Positions 47,933 to 57,136 of a stretch of 64,000 nucleotides of DNA are shown in pieces. A program made the position numbers and the translations under genes. The DNA is from Hyphomicrobiales bacterium. GTDB lineage: Bacteria; Pseudomonadota; Alphaproteobacteria; Rhizobiales; Rhizobiaceae. A model generated the notes under the pieces. The model had not been told where the DNA came from. It saw nothing but the letters and a program-made list of their open reading frames with translations, and ran no database searches. Where the stretch lies: NCBI GenBank assembly GCA_900470155.1, contig UBZT01000009.1, forward strand, positions 1,075,524-1,139,523, given 5' to 3'. How positions within the stretch are numbered: position 1 is the first letter of the stretch; each line of letters starts with the position of its first letter.

Positions 47933-48733
47933 CTACTTGTCGTCCGCGGCATTCGCACCGAGCAGTTTCGGCAGGTCGCCGAAGCGCGCCACCAGGCCGA
48001 AGATCAGCGCCGCCATCACGACGAACAGCACCGTCACCGAGGCCATGACCGGCGTATAGCCGTAACGCAGGGCGTTGAAGATCTTGATCGGCAACGTCTC
48101 CATGGTGAAGCCGACGGTCATGTAGGCGACGATATATTCGTTGAGCGACAGCACGAAGGCGAAGGCATAGCCGGAGACGAGATAGGGCATGATCAGCGGC
48201 AGGACGACAGTGCGGAAGATCGTCCGGTCATCGGCACCCATGGTCGATGCGGCCTCGACCAGCGAGCGGTCGATGGCCGTAAAGCCGAGCGACAGCGTCA
48301 CCAGTGGCAGGGTGACGAAGAAGATCGCGTGACTGATCACCGCCGTCCAGGGCTGGCCGTAGAAGCCGGTCGTCGCCCAGAAGGTCAGGAGCCCGAGCGC
48401 GGTGATCACCGGCGGCAGCGTGAAAGGCGCGATGCCGAGCAGTTGGAAGACCTGCGCCCAGGGTGCTAGCCGGCGCCACAGGAACCAGGCGAGTGGAAGC
48501 GCAATAGCGACGGCAAGCGCTGCCGCCGAAAGCGCCAGGATCAGCGACGCAAACAGGGCCGAGCGCCAGCCGGCATCGGTAAAGATCGCCCCATACCAGG
48601 CAAGCGAGAAACCCTGCGGCGGGAAATTCAGGCTCTGTTTCGCGTTCACCGAAACGCCGGCGACGACGACGATCGGGGCAGCCAGGAAGATCGCGATCAG
48701 GGTAAAATAGACGCGGATGAGAAGCTTGTTCAT
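47933..48733 (-). CDS. Polyamine-type ABC transporter permease (PotC-like)
   Basis: A 266-residue permease. About six helices are visible, with the EAA loop (VEAASTMGADDRTIFRTVVLP, residues about 160-180) and the C-terminal region SLNEYIVAYMTVGFTMETLP typical of PotC proteins. It overlaps the PotB-like gene by 4 bases and ends 12 bases from the convergent scpA stop. It belongs to a transporter whose binding protein is encoded at 52625. Confidence 0.92.
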   Translation of the reverse strand: MNKLLIRVYFTLIAIFLAAPIVVVAGVSVNAKQSLNFPPQGFSLAWYGAIFTDAGWRSALFASLILALSAAALAVAIALPLAWFLWRRLAPWAQVFQLLGIAPFTLPPVITALGLLTFWATTGFYGQPWTAVISHAIFFVTLPLVTLSLGFTAIDRSLVEAASTMGADDRTIFRTVVLPLIMPYLVSGYAFAFVLSLNEYIVAYMTVGFTMETLPIKIFNALRYGYTPVMASVTVLFVVMAALIFGLVARFGDLPKLLGANAADDK

Positions 48734-49584
48734 GCGGCTTCTCCCTTGCGGCCAATAAGCAGCGTCAAAGCCACCATGCCGAGCGTGACGAGAACGAGGA
48801 AGACCGCCATGGCAGCGGCGAACGGCATGTTGGACTGGTAGATCGCCTGGTCCGTGATCAGCACCGACAACGTCCAGTGTTGCGGCCGGCCGAGGATCTG
48901 CGGCAAAAGGTAAGAGCCGAGCGCGAAGATGAACACCATGATCAGCGTGGCGATCAGCGTGTTGCGCAAGGCCGGCACGACGACGGTGAAGAAGGCCTTG
49001 ATCGGCGAGGCGCCGAGCGTGCGGGCCGCCTCCGTCAATGTCGGGTCAAGCCGGACCAGGGCGGGATAGAGCACCAGAACCGTATAGGGCAGCGCCTGGT
49101 AGACCATGCCGGTCAGCACCGCGCCGAAATTCGGCATCAGCGCGACGGGCTTTGCCATCAGCCCGATCATCACCAGCAGATTGGTGATGCCCGCCGTGCG
49201 TGAAAACAGCGTCGACCAGGCAAAGCCGATGATGACTTCCGACAGCGACAGGACCGACAGCAGCGCCACCAGCCAGATCACCTGCGCTTTGCGCGACATG
49301 CGCGCCAGGAGATAGGTGAATGGCAGACCGAGCACCACGCAGACGATGGCAACGGCAATCGCCAGCATCAGCGAAAAACCGAGCACGCCGGCAAAGAAAG
49401 TGGAGATAAACCGGGCATAGTTGTCGAAGACGAAGGCGGTCGAATAGAAACCGGCCGGATCGCGCTTGAAGAAGGACACGGCGATCATCGTCGCGAACGG
49501 CACGACGAAGAACAGGATCAGCATGCCTGCCGGGAAGACCAGCGGCGCAAAATCGAGTGCGGTTTTGGGTGGTTCGCGTCTCAT
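48730..49584 (-). CDS. Polyamine-type ABC transporter permease (PotB-like)
   Basis: A 284-residue permease with about six hydrophobic segments and the EAA loop LTEAARTLGASPIKAFFTVV, followed by FALGSYLLPQILGRP. It overlaps both the ATPase gene and the PotC-like gene by 4 bases, so the three are translationally coupled. Confidence 0.92.
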   Translation of the reverse strand: MRREPPKTALDFAPLVFPAGMLILFFVVPFATMIAVSFFKRDPAGFYSTAFVFDNYARFISTFFAGVLGFSLMLAIAVAIVCVVLGLPFTYLLARMSRKAQVIWLVALLSVLSLSEVIIGFAWSTLFSRTAGITNLLVMIGLMAKPVALMPNFGAVLTGMVYQALPYTVLVLYPALVRLDPTLTEAARTLGASPIKAFFTVVVPALRNTLIATLIMVFIFALGSYLLPQILGRPQHWTLSVLITDQAIYQSNMPFAAAMAVFLVLVTLGMVALTLLIGRKGEAA

Positions 49585-50615
49585 CGGGCAAGCACCACGG
49601 CACTTTCCGGATCGATCGCCACGCCGACCTCCTGGCCGACGGAGACGACCGGTCGCTCGCGCGGCGTCGATACCGCGATCACCTCGGTGCCGGCGACGTC
49701 AAGGAAGGTCTCGATCATGCCGCCAAGATCGCGGATGAAAGTCACGCGTCCGGTCAACCGGCCTTCGCCGGGAGCCAACAGCGTAATGTCTTCCGGACGC
49801 ACCGAGAGGCTGCAGGATGATTGGCCGGCGGGGGCCGCGATGCCGGAAACGGGTTGGCCAAGCACCAGCGTCCTGCCCCCCTGCACGCTCAGCGGCAGGA
49901 GATTGGTCGAACCGATGAAGTCGGCAACGAAACGATCGGCCGGACGACGATAGATCTCGATCGGGCTTGCCGCCTGGCGGATCTTGCCGCCGTTCATCAC
50001 CACGACGGTATCGGCCATGGTCATGGCTTCGCGCTGGTCATGGGTGACGACGATCGTGGTAATGCCGAGCTGCTGCTGCAGCTTGCGCAGCTCGACCTGC
50101 ATCGCCTCGCGCAGCTTGGCGTCGAGCGCCGAAAGCGGTTCGTCGAGCAGGAAAAGTTTCGGCGAAATCGCCAGCGCCCGGGCGATCGCCACGCGCTGCC
50201 GCTGTCCGCCGGACAGCTTGTTGACCGGCCGGTCGGCGTAACCCGTCAGATGGATCATCGCCAGCAGTTCCTGCACGCGCTTCATCTGCTCCTCGCGGCC
50301 GACGCCGCGAATGCGCAAGGGATAGGCGATATTTTCACCGACGGTCAGATGCGGAAACAGCGCCAGCGACTGGAAGACCATGCCGAGATTGCGCTTGTGC
50401 GTCGGCATGCGGGTAATGTCTTGCCCGTCGAGCACGATCTCGCCGCCCGTGGGCAGGTCGAGCCCGGCGATCATCCTGAGAAGCGTGGTCTTGCCGCAGC
50501 CGGACGGACCAAGCATGCAGACGAAAGTGCCATGCGGTACGGTCAGTTGCACCTGATCGACGGCGGTAAACGGGCCGAATTGCTTGGTGACGGCGTTGAG
50601 AGATAGTCCAGACAT
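49581..50615 (-). CDS. Polyamine-type ABC transporter ATP-binding protein (PotA-like)
   Basis: A 344-residue ATPase with Walker [10 protein letters not shown], signature LSGGQRQR, Walker [12 protein letters not shown] and a C-terminal TOBE domain (about residue 235 on). The ATG at 50615 is used; a TTG at 50642 is also in frame. It is separated from its binding-protein gene by the VapBC module and an intergenic repeat, although all are on the same strand. Confidence 0.92.
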   Translation of the reverse strand: MSGLSLNAVTKQFGPFTAVDQVQLTVPHGTFVCMLGPSGCGKTTLLRMIAGLDLPTGGEIVLDGQDITRMPTHKRNLGMVFQSLALFPHLTVGENIAYPLRIRGVGREEQMKRVQELLAMIHLTGYADRPVNKLSGGQRQRVAIARALAISPKLFLLDEPLSALDAKLREAMQVELRKLQQQLGITTIVVTHDQREAMTMADTVVVMNGGKIRQAASPIEIYRRPADRFVADFIGSTNLLPLSVQGGRTLVLGQPVSGIAAPAGQSSCSLSVRPEDITLLAPGEGRLTGRVTFIRDLGGMIETFLDVAGTEVIAVSTPRERPVVSVGQEVGVAIDPESAVVLAR

Positions 50616-50648
50616 GGGCTGTTGGTTTCCAATCACAGACAAGATTGT

Positions 50649-51083
50649 TCAAAAGGGTGCAAGACATTCGACGCCTAGAGGTTCGAAGTCTTTGACATTG
50701 GCAGTCACGACCGTGAGGCGGTGCGTAACAGCCGTTGCGGCGATAAGGATGTCGGCGAGTTCGAAATTTTGCCCACGGGCGAGCGCAGCGCCTTCGAGAC
50801 GTCCTGCAGCCAAAGCTACCGTGGTGTCAACCGGCAGGAAACGATCCTGAAAATCAGACATCACCGTCTCCAGCCATAGCCTCAGGCGCTTCGCCTTTGC
50901 CGGATTTCCCGCCTTCACAAGCTCCAGTTTCACGATGCCTTTTTCAGTTTCCTGCAGCGTTATCGACGAAACATACAACGAGTTCCGTTGCTGTTGCTCT
51001 TTCAACCAGCCCACGAATGAGGCCGAGGCCCTGCTGGCAGAGAGGAGGGAAATCGCATTCGTGTCAATAAGATAGCCACTCAA
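50649..51083 (-). CDS. vapC: VapC-type PIN-domain toxin
   Basis: A 144-residue PIN-domain ribonuclease. The acidic metal site is formed by YLIDTNAIS (first Asp), SSITLQETEKG (Glu), the central LADILIAATAV (Asp) and VTANVKDF (Asp). VapC toxins cut tRNA or rRNA. The start overlaps the antitoxin stop (ATGA). The gene sits in the middle of a polyamine-transporter gene set. Confidence 0.9.
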   Translation of the reverse strand: MSGYLIDTNAISLLSASRASASFVGWLKEQQQRNSLYVSSITLQETEKGIVKLELVKAGNPAKAKRLRLWLETVMSDFQDRFLPVDTTVALAAGRLEGAALARGQNFELADILIAATAVTHRLTVVTANVKDFEPLGVECLAPF

Positions 51084-51331
51084 AGATCGACGTCTCGCCC
51101 GCGTGAGGGATTGCGTTCAAAAACCATACCGGGTTCCGGGAAAGCCATCAGATGCTCAAGGAAATTGCGCTTCGTTTTAGGCTCAACCGGGGTCTTTGCA
51201 GTTTGTTCGACCGGCACCAGCGTCGCCACCGGCTTGCCGTCTCGCGTGATCGTGACGCTACCGCCCTTGATCACCTCATCCACCAGTTCCGAAAGATCAG
51301 TGTTTACATCGCGCACGCTGACCGTCGTCAT
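51080..51331 (-). CDS. vapB: Phd/YefM-family antitoxin (VapB)
   Basis: An 83-residue antitoxin. The N-terminal Phd/YefM DNA-binding part has SVRDVNTDLSELVDEVIKGG and VTITRDGKPVATLVP. The C-terminal tail with FLEHLMAFPEPGMVFER should block the PIN-domain toxin. Antitoxin-first order and a 4-base overlap are standard for vapBC. Confidence 0.88.
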   Translation of the reverse strand: MTTVSVRDVNTDLSELVDEVIKGGSVTITRDGKPVATLVPVEQTAKTPVEPKTKRNFLEHLMAFPEPGMVFERNPSRGRDVDL

Positions 51332-51405
51332 GATCTCGTCTCCGTGTAGCTGCCTTTTGTGATCCTAGCATGTGCCTTGGGATGCCACAAAGCCTGTCAT
51401 AATCT

Positions 51406-51524
51406 GCCCCTCACCCTACCCTCTCCCCGTAAGCGGGGAGAGGGGAAGAGGACGCCGAGCGTTCAGCTTGTGTCCTTCTCCCCGCGAGCGGGGAGAAGGT
51501 GCCCGGCAGGGCGGATGAGGGGCA
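51406..51524. repeat. GC-rich palindromic intergenic repeat (second type)
   Basis: The 119-base element begins CCCCTCACCC and ends GGATGAGGGGC, with two internal hairpins CTCCCCG-n-CGGGGAG (around 51423-51441 and 51478-51497). Elements with this sequence are common between genes in Rhizobiaceae, by recollection. It lies directly after the binding-protein stop and before vapBC, and may act as a transcription attenuator. Confidence 0.78.
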
Positions 51525-51536
51525 AGCCCCCAACCA

Positions 51537-52625
51537 TCAGCCGACGATCAGCTCCGTCCACTTCTGGTTCAGCCAATCCGACTTGGTCTGGTAGAGATCG
51601 TAACGCGGGGTGATCGGCTCGATGTCGGACGAAACGGAAGCAAATTCCGCATCGGTCAGGTCGAGCAGCTCGCGCTTAACGGTCGGCGCCGTGCCGACCT
51701 TGCGCGACAGGGTCGCCTGGATCGCCGGCTGGCACATGTAGTCCATGAAGATATGCGCCTCGTCCGTCTTGGTCGAAGCCCGCGACAGCGCCCAGCAACC
51801 GCTGTCCTGGATGCCGCCTTCCTTCGGGAAGGTCGAGCGGACCGGCTGACCATCGGCAGCCGCCAGACCGGTAACGTCGTGGTAGTACTGGCCCATCGGG
51901 ATTTCGCCCGACTTCAGCGACTGCTCGAACTGCGCTTCGTCGCGGTACCACAGGCGCACATTCGGCTTCACTTCGGCGAGCTTGTCGAAGGCCTTGAGGA
52001 TGCCCTCTTCCGTGTCGAGCGCATTGGTGCCGCCGAAGAAAGTTTTCGCCGTCACTTCCAGCAGGAAGGAATTCGACACCAGGGCAAGCAGGCCGAGCTT
52101 GTCGGCATTTGCCGGATCCCACAGCGCTTCCCAGGAGGTCGGCGCGTCCTTGAAGACATCCGTATTGGTGACCAGGGTAATATACCAGGCAACGGCGCCG
52201 ACGCCGGCAACGCGGCCGTCCGGATATTTGTTGACGAAGCGGTCGATCAGTCCGGAAGCGTTCTTGAGCTTTGCCATGTCGATCGGCGCCCACAGCTCGG
52301 TCGCCTGGCCCTTGAGCATCGACACCTGCGACATCATCGAGAGGTCGGCCGGAGCCTGGCCGGCCTTGGCTGCCTGTTCGAGCTGCACGAGCCAGGCTTC
52401 GCCAGTCGGCTCGGCGATCGATTCAACCGCGATCCCGGTCGCCTTGGTGAAGTCCGGAAAGATGTTCTTGTCGAACGAATCCTTGAAGTAGCCGCCATAG
52501 ACACCGACCTTCAGCGACTTGTCCTGCGCGCGCAGGATCGACGGCATGGCAAATGTGCCGGCTGCGACCACCGAACCCGCAAGCACGCTGCGGCGGCTGA
52601 CCGGTTTGTTGATGAGATCCTTCAT
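51537..52625 (-). CDS. Polyamine-type ABC transporter substrate-binding protein with Tat signal
   Basis: A 362-residue periplasmic binding protein. The N-terminus SRRSVLAGSVVAAGTFAMP followed by ILRAQ is a twin-arginine signal, implying export in folded form. The mature part resembles PotD/PotF-like proteins (LKVGVYGGYFKDSFDKNIFPDF). It should work with the PotA-, PotB- and PotC-like proteins encoded downstream at 50615-47933. The ligand is not known; agmatinase at the head of the block suggests putrescine, agmatine or a guanidino compound. Confidence 0.88.
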   Translation of the reverse strand: MKDLINKPVSRRSVLAGSVVAAGTFAMPSILRAQDKSLKVGVYGGYFKDSFDKNIFPDFTKATGIAVESIAEPTGEAWLVQLEQAAKAGQAPADLSMMSQVSMLKGQATELWAPIDMAKLKNASGLIDRFVNKYPDGRVAGVGAVAWYITLVTNTDVFKDAPTSWEALWDPANADKLGLLALVSNSFLLEVTAKTFFGGTNALDTEEGILKAFDKLAEVKPNVRLWYRDEAQFEQSLKSGEIPMGQYYHDVTGLAAADGQPVRSTFPKEGGIQDSGCWALSRASTKTDEAHIFMDYMCQPAIQATLSRKVGTAPTVKRELLDLTDAEFASVSSDIEPITPRYDLYQTKSDWLNQKWTELIVG

Positions 52626-52690
52626 TTCGTTTCTCCTTGTTTTTCGGCCAAAGGCCGGTTCCCGTTTTTAAGAGAGGCTGCGTGCTGCGC

Positions 52691-53341
52691 TCATGCGTAT
52701 TTGGCGGCACGAAGTTCGAGGGCCCGCGCATACCGCGTCAGCGGAAAACACAGGGCAAAATAGATCAATGCGACCATGCCATAAACCTTGAATGGCTCGA
52801 AGGTCGCATTGTTGATCGCGTTCGAGGTTCGCACCAGTTCCTCGAAGCCGATGATCGACGTCAATGCGGTACTCTTGATCAGCTGGACGAGAAATCCGAC
52901 GGTTGGCGCACGGGTCATGGAAAAGGCCTGTGGCAGCACGACCAGGCGCAATTTCGCAATGTAATGCAGTCCCAGACTGCTGGCGGCATCCCATTGGCCG
53001 AGCGGCAGCGCCTGAACACCACCGCGCCAGATTTCCGCCAGATACGCGCTGGCAAACAGCGTCAATCCGATCACGGCCGCCGTCCAGGCCTCGATGCGAA
53101 AGCCGATCAGCGGCAGCCCGAAAAACAGCAGGAACAGCTGCATCAAGAGTGGCGTGCCCTGGAACAGGCCGATGTAGTATTCCGCAAACCGCCGGAGCGG
53201 GCGGCGCTCGGAAATCCGCATCAGCAGGATCAACACACCGACCAGAGTGCCGCCGATAAAGGCAACGACCGACAGGAGTATGGTCCAGCGTGCTGCGAGC
53301 AAAAGATTGCGAACGATGTCCCAGAAGGTGAATTCGATCAC
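52691..53341 (-). CDS. Polar amino acid ABC transporter permease (HisM/GlnP type)
   Basis: A 216-residue permease with the HisMQ-type signature. There are three to five helices, the segment YIGLFQGTPLLMQLFLLFFGLP, and the EAA loop SAYLAEIWRGGVQALPLGQWDAASSLGL (quoted in part). The partner permease is the next gene upstream, overlapping by 4 bases. No ATPase of this family is encoded nearby. Confidence 0.9.
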   Translation of the reverse strand: MIEFTFWDIVRNLLLAARWTILLSVVAFIGGTLVGVLILLMRISERRPLRRFAEYYIGLFQGTPLLMQLFLLFFGLPLIGFRIEAWTAAVIGLTLFASAYLAEIWRGGVQALPLGQWDAASSLGLHYIAKLRLVVLPQAFSMTRAPTVGFLVQLIKSTALTSIIGFEELVRTSNAINNATFEPFKVYGMVALIYFALCFPLTRYARALELRAAKYA

Positions 53342-54006
53342 GTGACACCTCCCGCCAGCATTCGGTTGCCACCCGCAACCAGCAGCCGGCGCAGGCCGAT
53401 GCTCAAACCCAGATAGACCAGCGTCACGACGAAATAGGTCTCGAAGGCGCGAAAGGTCCGCGCCTGCAGCATATCCGCCTCATAGGTCAGTTCGCGTACG
53501 GCAATCTGTGAGACGACGGCCGATTCCAGCATCATGATGACGATCTGGCTGGTCAGCGCCGGAAAGATCACTTTCAGTCCCTGCGGCAGCACGATCTTGA
53601 AGAAGACCTGGCGTGGGCGAAGCCCGAGCGACAAGGCCGCTTCCGTCTGGCCCTTCGGCACGGCATCGAGACCGGCCCCGACGATCTCCGTCGTATACGC
53701 CGTCATGTTCAGCGTCATGGCGAGGATCGCCGCAACCACCGGGTCGAGCCGGATACCAAGGCTCGGAAGGCCGAAGAAGATGAAAAACAACTGCACCAGA
53801 AACGGCGTGTTGCGGATCAGCTCGACATAGGCCCCGATCATCCGGCGCAGCATCGCATACCGGCTGCGGCGGGCGGCAGCCCCCAGCACGCTGAGAACGA
53901 TGCCGGCAAAGGCCGACACCGCAATCAGGAAGATCGTCATGGCTGCACCCTGCGCAATCAGATGGATCGCGTCGGTGAGCCAGCCGAAATCGAGCTGATA
54001 GCCCAA
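53338..54006 (-). CDS. Polar amino acid ABC transporter permease (HisQ/GlnP type)
   Basis: A 222-residue permease of the same family as its neighbour, with ELIRNTPFLVQLFFIFFGLPSLG and the EAA loop TEIVGAGLDAVPKGQTEAALSLG. It overlaps the second permease by 4 bases and follows the binding-protein gene by 4 bases. The two permeases would form the membrane channel. Confidence 0.9.
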   Translation of the reverse strand: MGYQLDFGWLTDAIHLIAQGAAMTIFLIAVSAFAGIVLSVLGAAARRSRYAMLRRMIGAYVELIRNTPFLVQLFFIFFGLPSLGIRLDPVVAAILAMTLNMTAYTTEIVGAGLDAVPKGQTEAALSLGLRPRQVFFKIVLPQGLKVIFPALTSQIVIMMLESAVVSQIAVRELTYEADMLQARTFRAFETYFVVTLVYLGLSIGLRRLLVAGGNRMLAGGVT

Positions 54007-54010
54007 AGGA

Positions 54011-54817
54011 TCAATCCTTCAGGTTTTCAGGATTGAGCGGCGTCTTCAGCCACATTTCGGAACTTTCGTTCAGCTTGCCGTCGGCCAGCATCTTGGCAAC
54101 CGCATCGTTGATCGCCGTCTTCAGACGCTCCTCACCCTTGTTGAGGGCAATATGCGATGGCGAGGTCAGAAGCTGGAACTTCTGCTCCGGCTTCAGGGCT
54201 TCCTGGCGGGCCAGAACCTGCGCACCGACATCGTTGCCGACCACCATCAGGTCCGTCTGGCCGGAGATGAAGGCCTGGATGACGGAATTGTAGTTGTCGA
54301 AACGCTTGATGTCGGCAGATTTGGGCGCGGCTTCCGTCAGCGAGGTGTCTTCCAGCGTGCCGCGATTGACGGCAATGCTCTTGTCGGCGAGGTCTTCCTT
54401 GTCTTTGACCTCCATGGCGGCCGGACCGATCACCGCGATGTAGTAAGGTGCGTAGGCTGCGGCAAAGTCGATGACTTCGGCGCGCTCTTTCGAGTAGCCG
54501 ACGCTGACCAGCATATCGACGCGCTTTTCGGTGAGGTAAGGAATGCGGTTCTGGCCGGTAATCGGCACCGGAACCAGCTTCACCTTCAGCGCATCGGCAA
54601 TGTACTGCGCCACATCGATGTCATAACCCTTGAGGCTCATGTCGGCGCTGGCCGACGAAAACGGCGGGAAATCGGCGAAGACACCGACATTCAGCACGCC
54701 AGCCTTGGTGATGTCATCGATCGCATCTGCATGTGCGGCAGAGGCCAAGCCAAGTACGGCACCGCCCATCATCAACAGGGCAGCGACGGTGGATTTCATC
54801 GTATTTTTGGTTTTCAT
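54011..54817 (-). CDS. Polar amino acid ABC transporter substrate-binding protein
   Basis: A 268-residue periplasmic protein of SBP_bac_3 type. The Sec signal ends near HADA (about residue 33). The mature N-terminus GVLNVGVFADFPPFSSASA, the motif LKGYDIDVAQYIADAL and the later VNRGTLEDTSL match the lysine/arginine/ornithine-binding family. Arginine-like or guanidino ligands are plausible because agmatinase is encoded just upstream. Confidence 0.9.
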   Translation of the reverse strand: MKTKNTMKSTVAALLMMGGAVLGLASAAHADAIDDITKAGVLNVGVFADFPPFSSASADMSLKGYDIDVAQYIADALKVKLVPVPITGQNRIPYLTEKRVDMLVSVGYSKERAEVIDFAAAYAPYYIAVIGPAAMEVKDKEDLADKSIAVNRGTLEDTSLTEAAPKSADIKRFDNYNSVIQAFISGQTDLMVVGNDVGAQVLARQEALKPEQKFQLLTSPSHIALNKGEERLKTAINDAVAKMLADGKLNESSEMWLKTPLNPENLKD

Positions 54818-54906
54818 TTTTATTCCCCTTTATCGGACATTGCTTTGGGTGATGCGGGCAATCCGGCCGCCAACCGCCGACCTTTTCGGTCGACGGGAAT
54901 GCAAAG

Positions 54907-55962
54907 TCAGCGCACCGCCGTTACATGCGGGCTGAAGACCATCAGGCTGAGGATTTCAAACAGCACCTGCGCGCCGGCATGGGCTGTATTCGCGGTCGCG
55001 TCATACTGCGGCGCGACTTCGACGACATCGCCACCGACGATGTTGATGCCCTTCAGCCCACGCAGCAGTTCCAGCACTTCGCGGGTGGTGAGACCGCCCA
55101 CTTCCGGCGTGCCGGTACCCGGCGCAAAACTTGGATCCAGGCTATCGATGTCGAACGAAACATAGGTCGGGCCGTCGCCGACGATGGCCTTCGCCTTTTC
55201 GATGATCGCCGGCATGCCAAGACCCGTCACCTCTTCGGCGTGGATGACCGTCATGCCGGACTCGTAGGTGAATTCCCAGAGATATTCGGCCGAACCACGG
55301 ATGCCGATCTGGATGGTCCGTGTCGGGTCGAGAACGCCATCGAGTACCGCCTGGCGGAACGGGCCGCCGTGGTGGAACTTGGTATCTTCGAACGGCGCGC
55401 TGGTATCACAATGCGCATCGATATGGATGAGGCCGACGGGCGCTTGTTTGCCGACCGCCTTCAGGATGGAATAGGTGATCGAGTGATCGCCGCCGACGGC
55501 AAGCGGTGTGACGCCGGCATCGACGATCTGGTTGAAGCGGCGCTCGATATCTTCGTGGGCCGTTTCCAGCCGGTAGCGGCTGCGCAGCGGTACGTCGCCG
55601 ATATCGGCAACCTTGAGTTCATGCACAGGCGCGCAGCCGAGAACGTGGTTATAAGGCCCGATCCGGTCGATTGCCCGCAAGGCGCGCGGCCCGAAGCGTG
55701 ATCCCGGCCGATTGGTGACGCCGAGGTCCATCGGCACGCCGGTGATTGCCACCTGCAGATCGCCGAAATCCGGCGCCTGTGCAGCCACCTCGCGGTAAGG
55801 TGCAGAGAGAAAGGTCGGCAGGCCCGAGAAAGGTGCAGCACGCGTGCCCTTGGAAAAGATCTTGTCGCCGACCTTGCTGAAGTCGGCATCGAAAATCTCG
55901 CCATTGCGGCTCTCACTGTATTTTGCCCGCAATGCCGCAAGCTTTTCCGCGTCGAATGCCAT
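54907..55962 (-). CDS. Agmatinase/ureohydrolase family protein
   Basis: A 351-residue manganese ureohydrolase that releases urea from a guanidino compound. All metal-site motifs are present: GGDHS, HIDAHCD, and SFDIDSLDPSFAPG. An N-terminal extension of about 40 residues makes it longer than E. coli SpeB (306), similar to guanidinobutyrase/guanidinopropionase-type members, so agmatine is not certain. The ATG at 55962 (AGGGAA upstream) is preferred to the frame reaching 56061. It heads the minus-strand block with two transport systems and is divergent from a LysR regulator. Confidence 0.88.
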   Translation of the reverse strand: MAFDAEKLAALRAKYSESRNGEIFDADFSKVGDKIFSKGTRAAPFSGLPTFLSAPYREVAAQAPDFGDLQVAITGVPMDLGVTNRPGSRFGPRALRAIDRIGPYNHVLGCAPVHELKVADIGDVPLRSRYRLETAHEDIERRFNQIVDAGVTPLAVGGDHSITYSILKAVGKQAPVGLIHIDAHCDTSAPFEDTKFHHGGPFRQAVLDGVLDPTRTIQIGIRGSAEYLWEFTYESGMTVIHAEEVTGLGMPAIIEKAKAIVGDGPTYVSFDIDSLDPSFAPGTGTPEVGGLTTREVLELLRGLKGINIVGGDVVEVAPQYDATANTAHAGAQVLFEILSLMVFSPHVTAVR

Positions 55963-56130
55963 GAAAGTGTTCCCTGCTTTGGAGTGGCAACAGACGCCGC
56001 CACCTAGGCTGTTTTTGTGGCAGCTGTTTTCGCTGCCTTTATTGTGAGCATTAATCCGCAAGCCTCTTGGAAAATCAATTCACGATGTTATAGCATTCTA
56101 TATGAGAAAAATTCACAACGATTGAGCCCC

Positions 56131-57117
56131 ATGGCCAACCGCCTGCCACCGCTGAATCCCTTGCGCGCATTCGAGGCCGCCGCCCGTCGCGGCTCGATTT
56201 CGGCCGCGGCGCGCGAGCTCAATGTCACGCACGGCGCTATCTCGCATCAGATCAAAAGCCTCGAGGAAACGCTGAAGACCACGCTCTTCGAACGTGGTGG
56301 CAAACGCCTGAAGCTCACCCCGCAAGGCGCGCTGCTCCTGCCTGCCGTCAGCCAGGCGTTCGACGGCATAGCGGCCGCGACCGCATTGCTCGACCGCCCA
56401 TCGACAAGCGGCAATCTGCGCATCAGCTGCGTGCCGGCCCTTTTGGCCCTTTGGCTGGTGCCGCGCATGGGATCCTTCACCGATCGCTACCCGGAAATCA
56501 GCCTGACACTGACGTCCAGCAATGACGCCGACCTGATCTACTCGCCGGAAATCGATATCGCCATCCTGTATGGCGCCGGCGGCTGGCGCGATTGCTGGAC
56601 ACGGTTGTGGAGCACCTTCGATCTTTTTCCGGTCGTCAGCCCGACGCTGCTGAACACAAGACCTCTGCGCTCGGTGCGCGACCTGCAGGATCATGTGCTG
56701 CTGCATGGCGATGACGGCCGCGAATGGCGCAGCTGGCTGGCCGCCGCTGACCAGTTGGACATGCCGCATCCGCGTGAACATTTCATGGGGGATGCAAGGC
56801 TGTCGACCGAGGCTGCCCGCCATGGCCAGGGCGTGGCCCTTGGCGACAGCATCACCGCCTCCAGCCTGATTGCCGCCGGCGAACTGATCATTCCCTTTGA
56901 TCTCGCTGTCCCCGCAGCCGACGCTTTTTATGTCGCGGCCCGCAACGAAGTCCGCGGCGCACCGATCGCCAAGGTCTTCATCGACTGGCTTTTCGACACA
57001 CTTGAAACAGAACGCGCCGTACAGCCACGACCGATCGCCCGCCAGACCGCCCGCACCATCGTCCCGACACCACGCCGCCGCGCAACCAGCCCCCAGTCTG
57101 TAGAAGACGGGGAATGA
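56131..57117 (+). CDS. LysR family transcriptional regulator (GcvA-like)
   Basis: A 328-residue regulator. The winged helix-turn-helix occupies residues about 8-66 (LRAFEAAARRGSISAAARELNVTHGAISHQIKSLE; quoted by position), and the rest is a periplasmic-binding-protein-like effector domain (LRISCVPALLALWLVPRM). The GcvA-like start (LPPLNPLRAFEAAAR) is clear. It is divergent from the agmatinase gene across 168 bases and probably controls the agmatinase-transporter block and perhaps the aminotransferase behind it. Confidence 0.9.
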   Translation: MANRLPPLNPLRAFEAAARRGSISAAARELNVTHGAISHQIKSLEETLKTTLFERGGKRLKLTPQGALLLPAVSQAFDGIAAATALLDRPSTSGNLRISCVPALLALWLVPRMGSFTDRYPEISLTLTSSNDADLIYSPEIDIAILYGAGGWRDCWTRLWSTFDLFPVVSPTLLNTRPLRSVRDLQDHVLLHGDDGREWRSWLAAADQLDMPHPREHFMGDARLSTEAARHGQGVALGDSITASSLIAAGELIIPFDLAVPAADAFYVAARNEVRGAPIAKVFIDWLFDTLETERAVQPRPIARQTARTIVPTPRRRATSPQSVEDGE

Positions 57118-57136
57118 CCGCATAAGGATCGAAACC

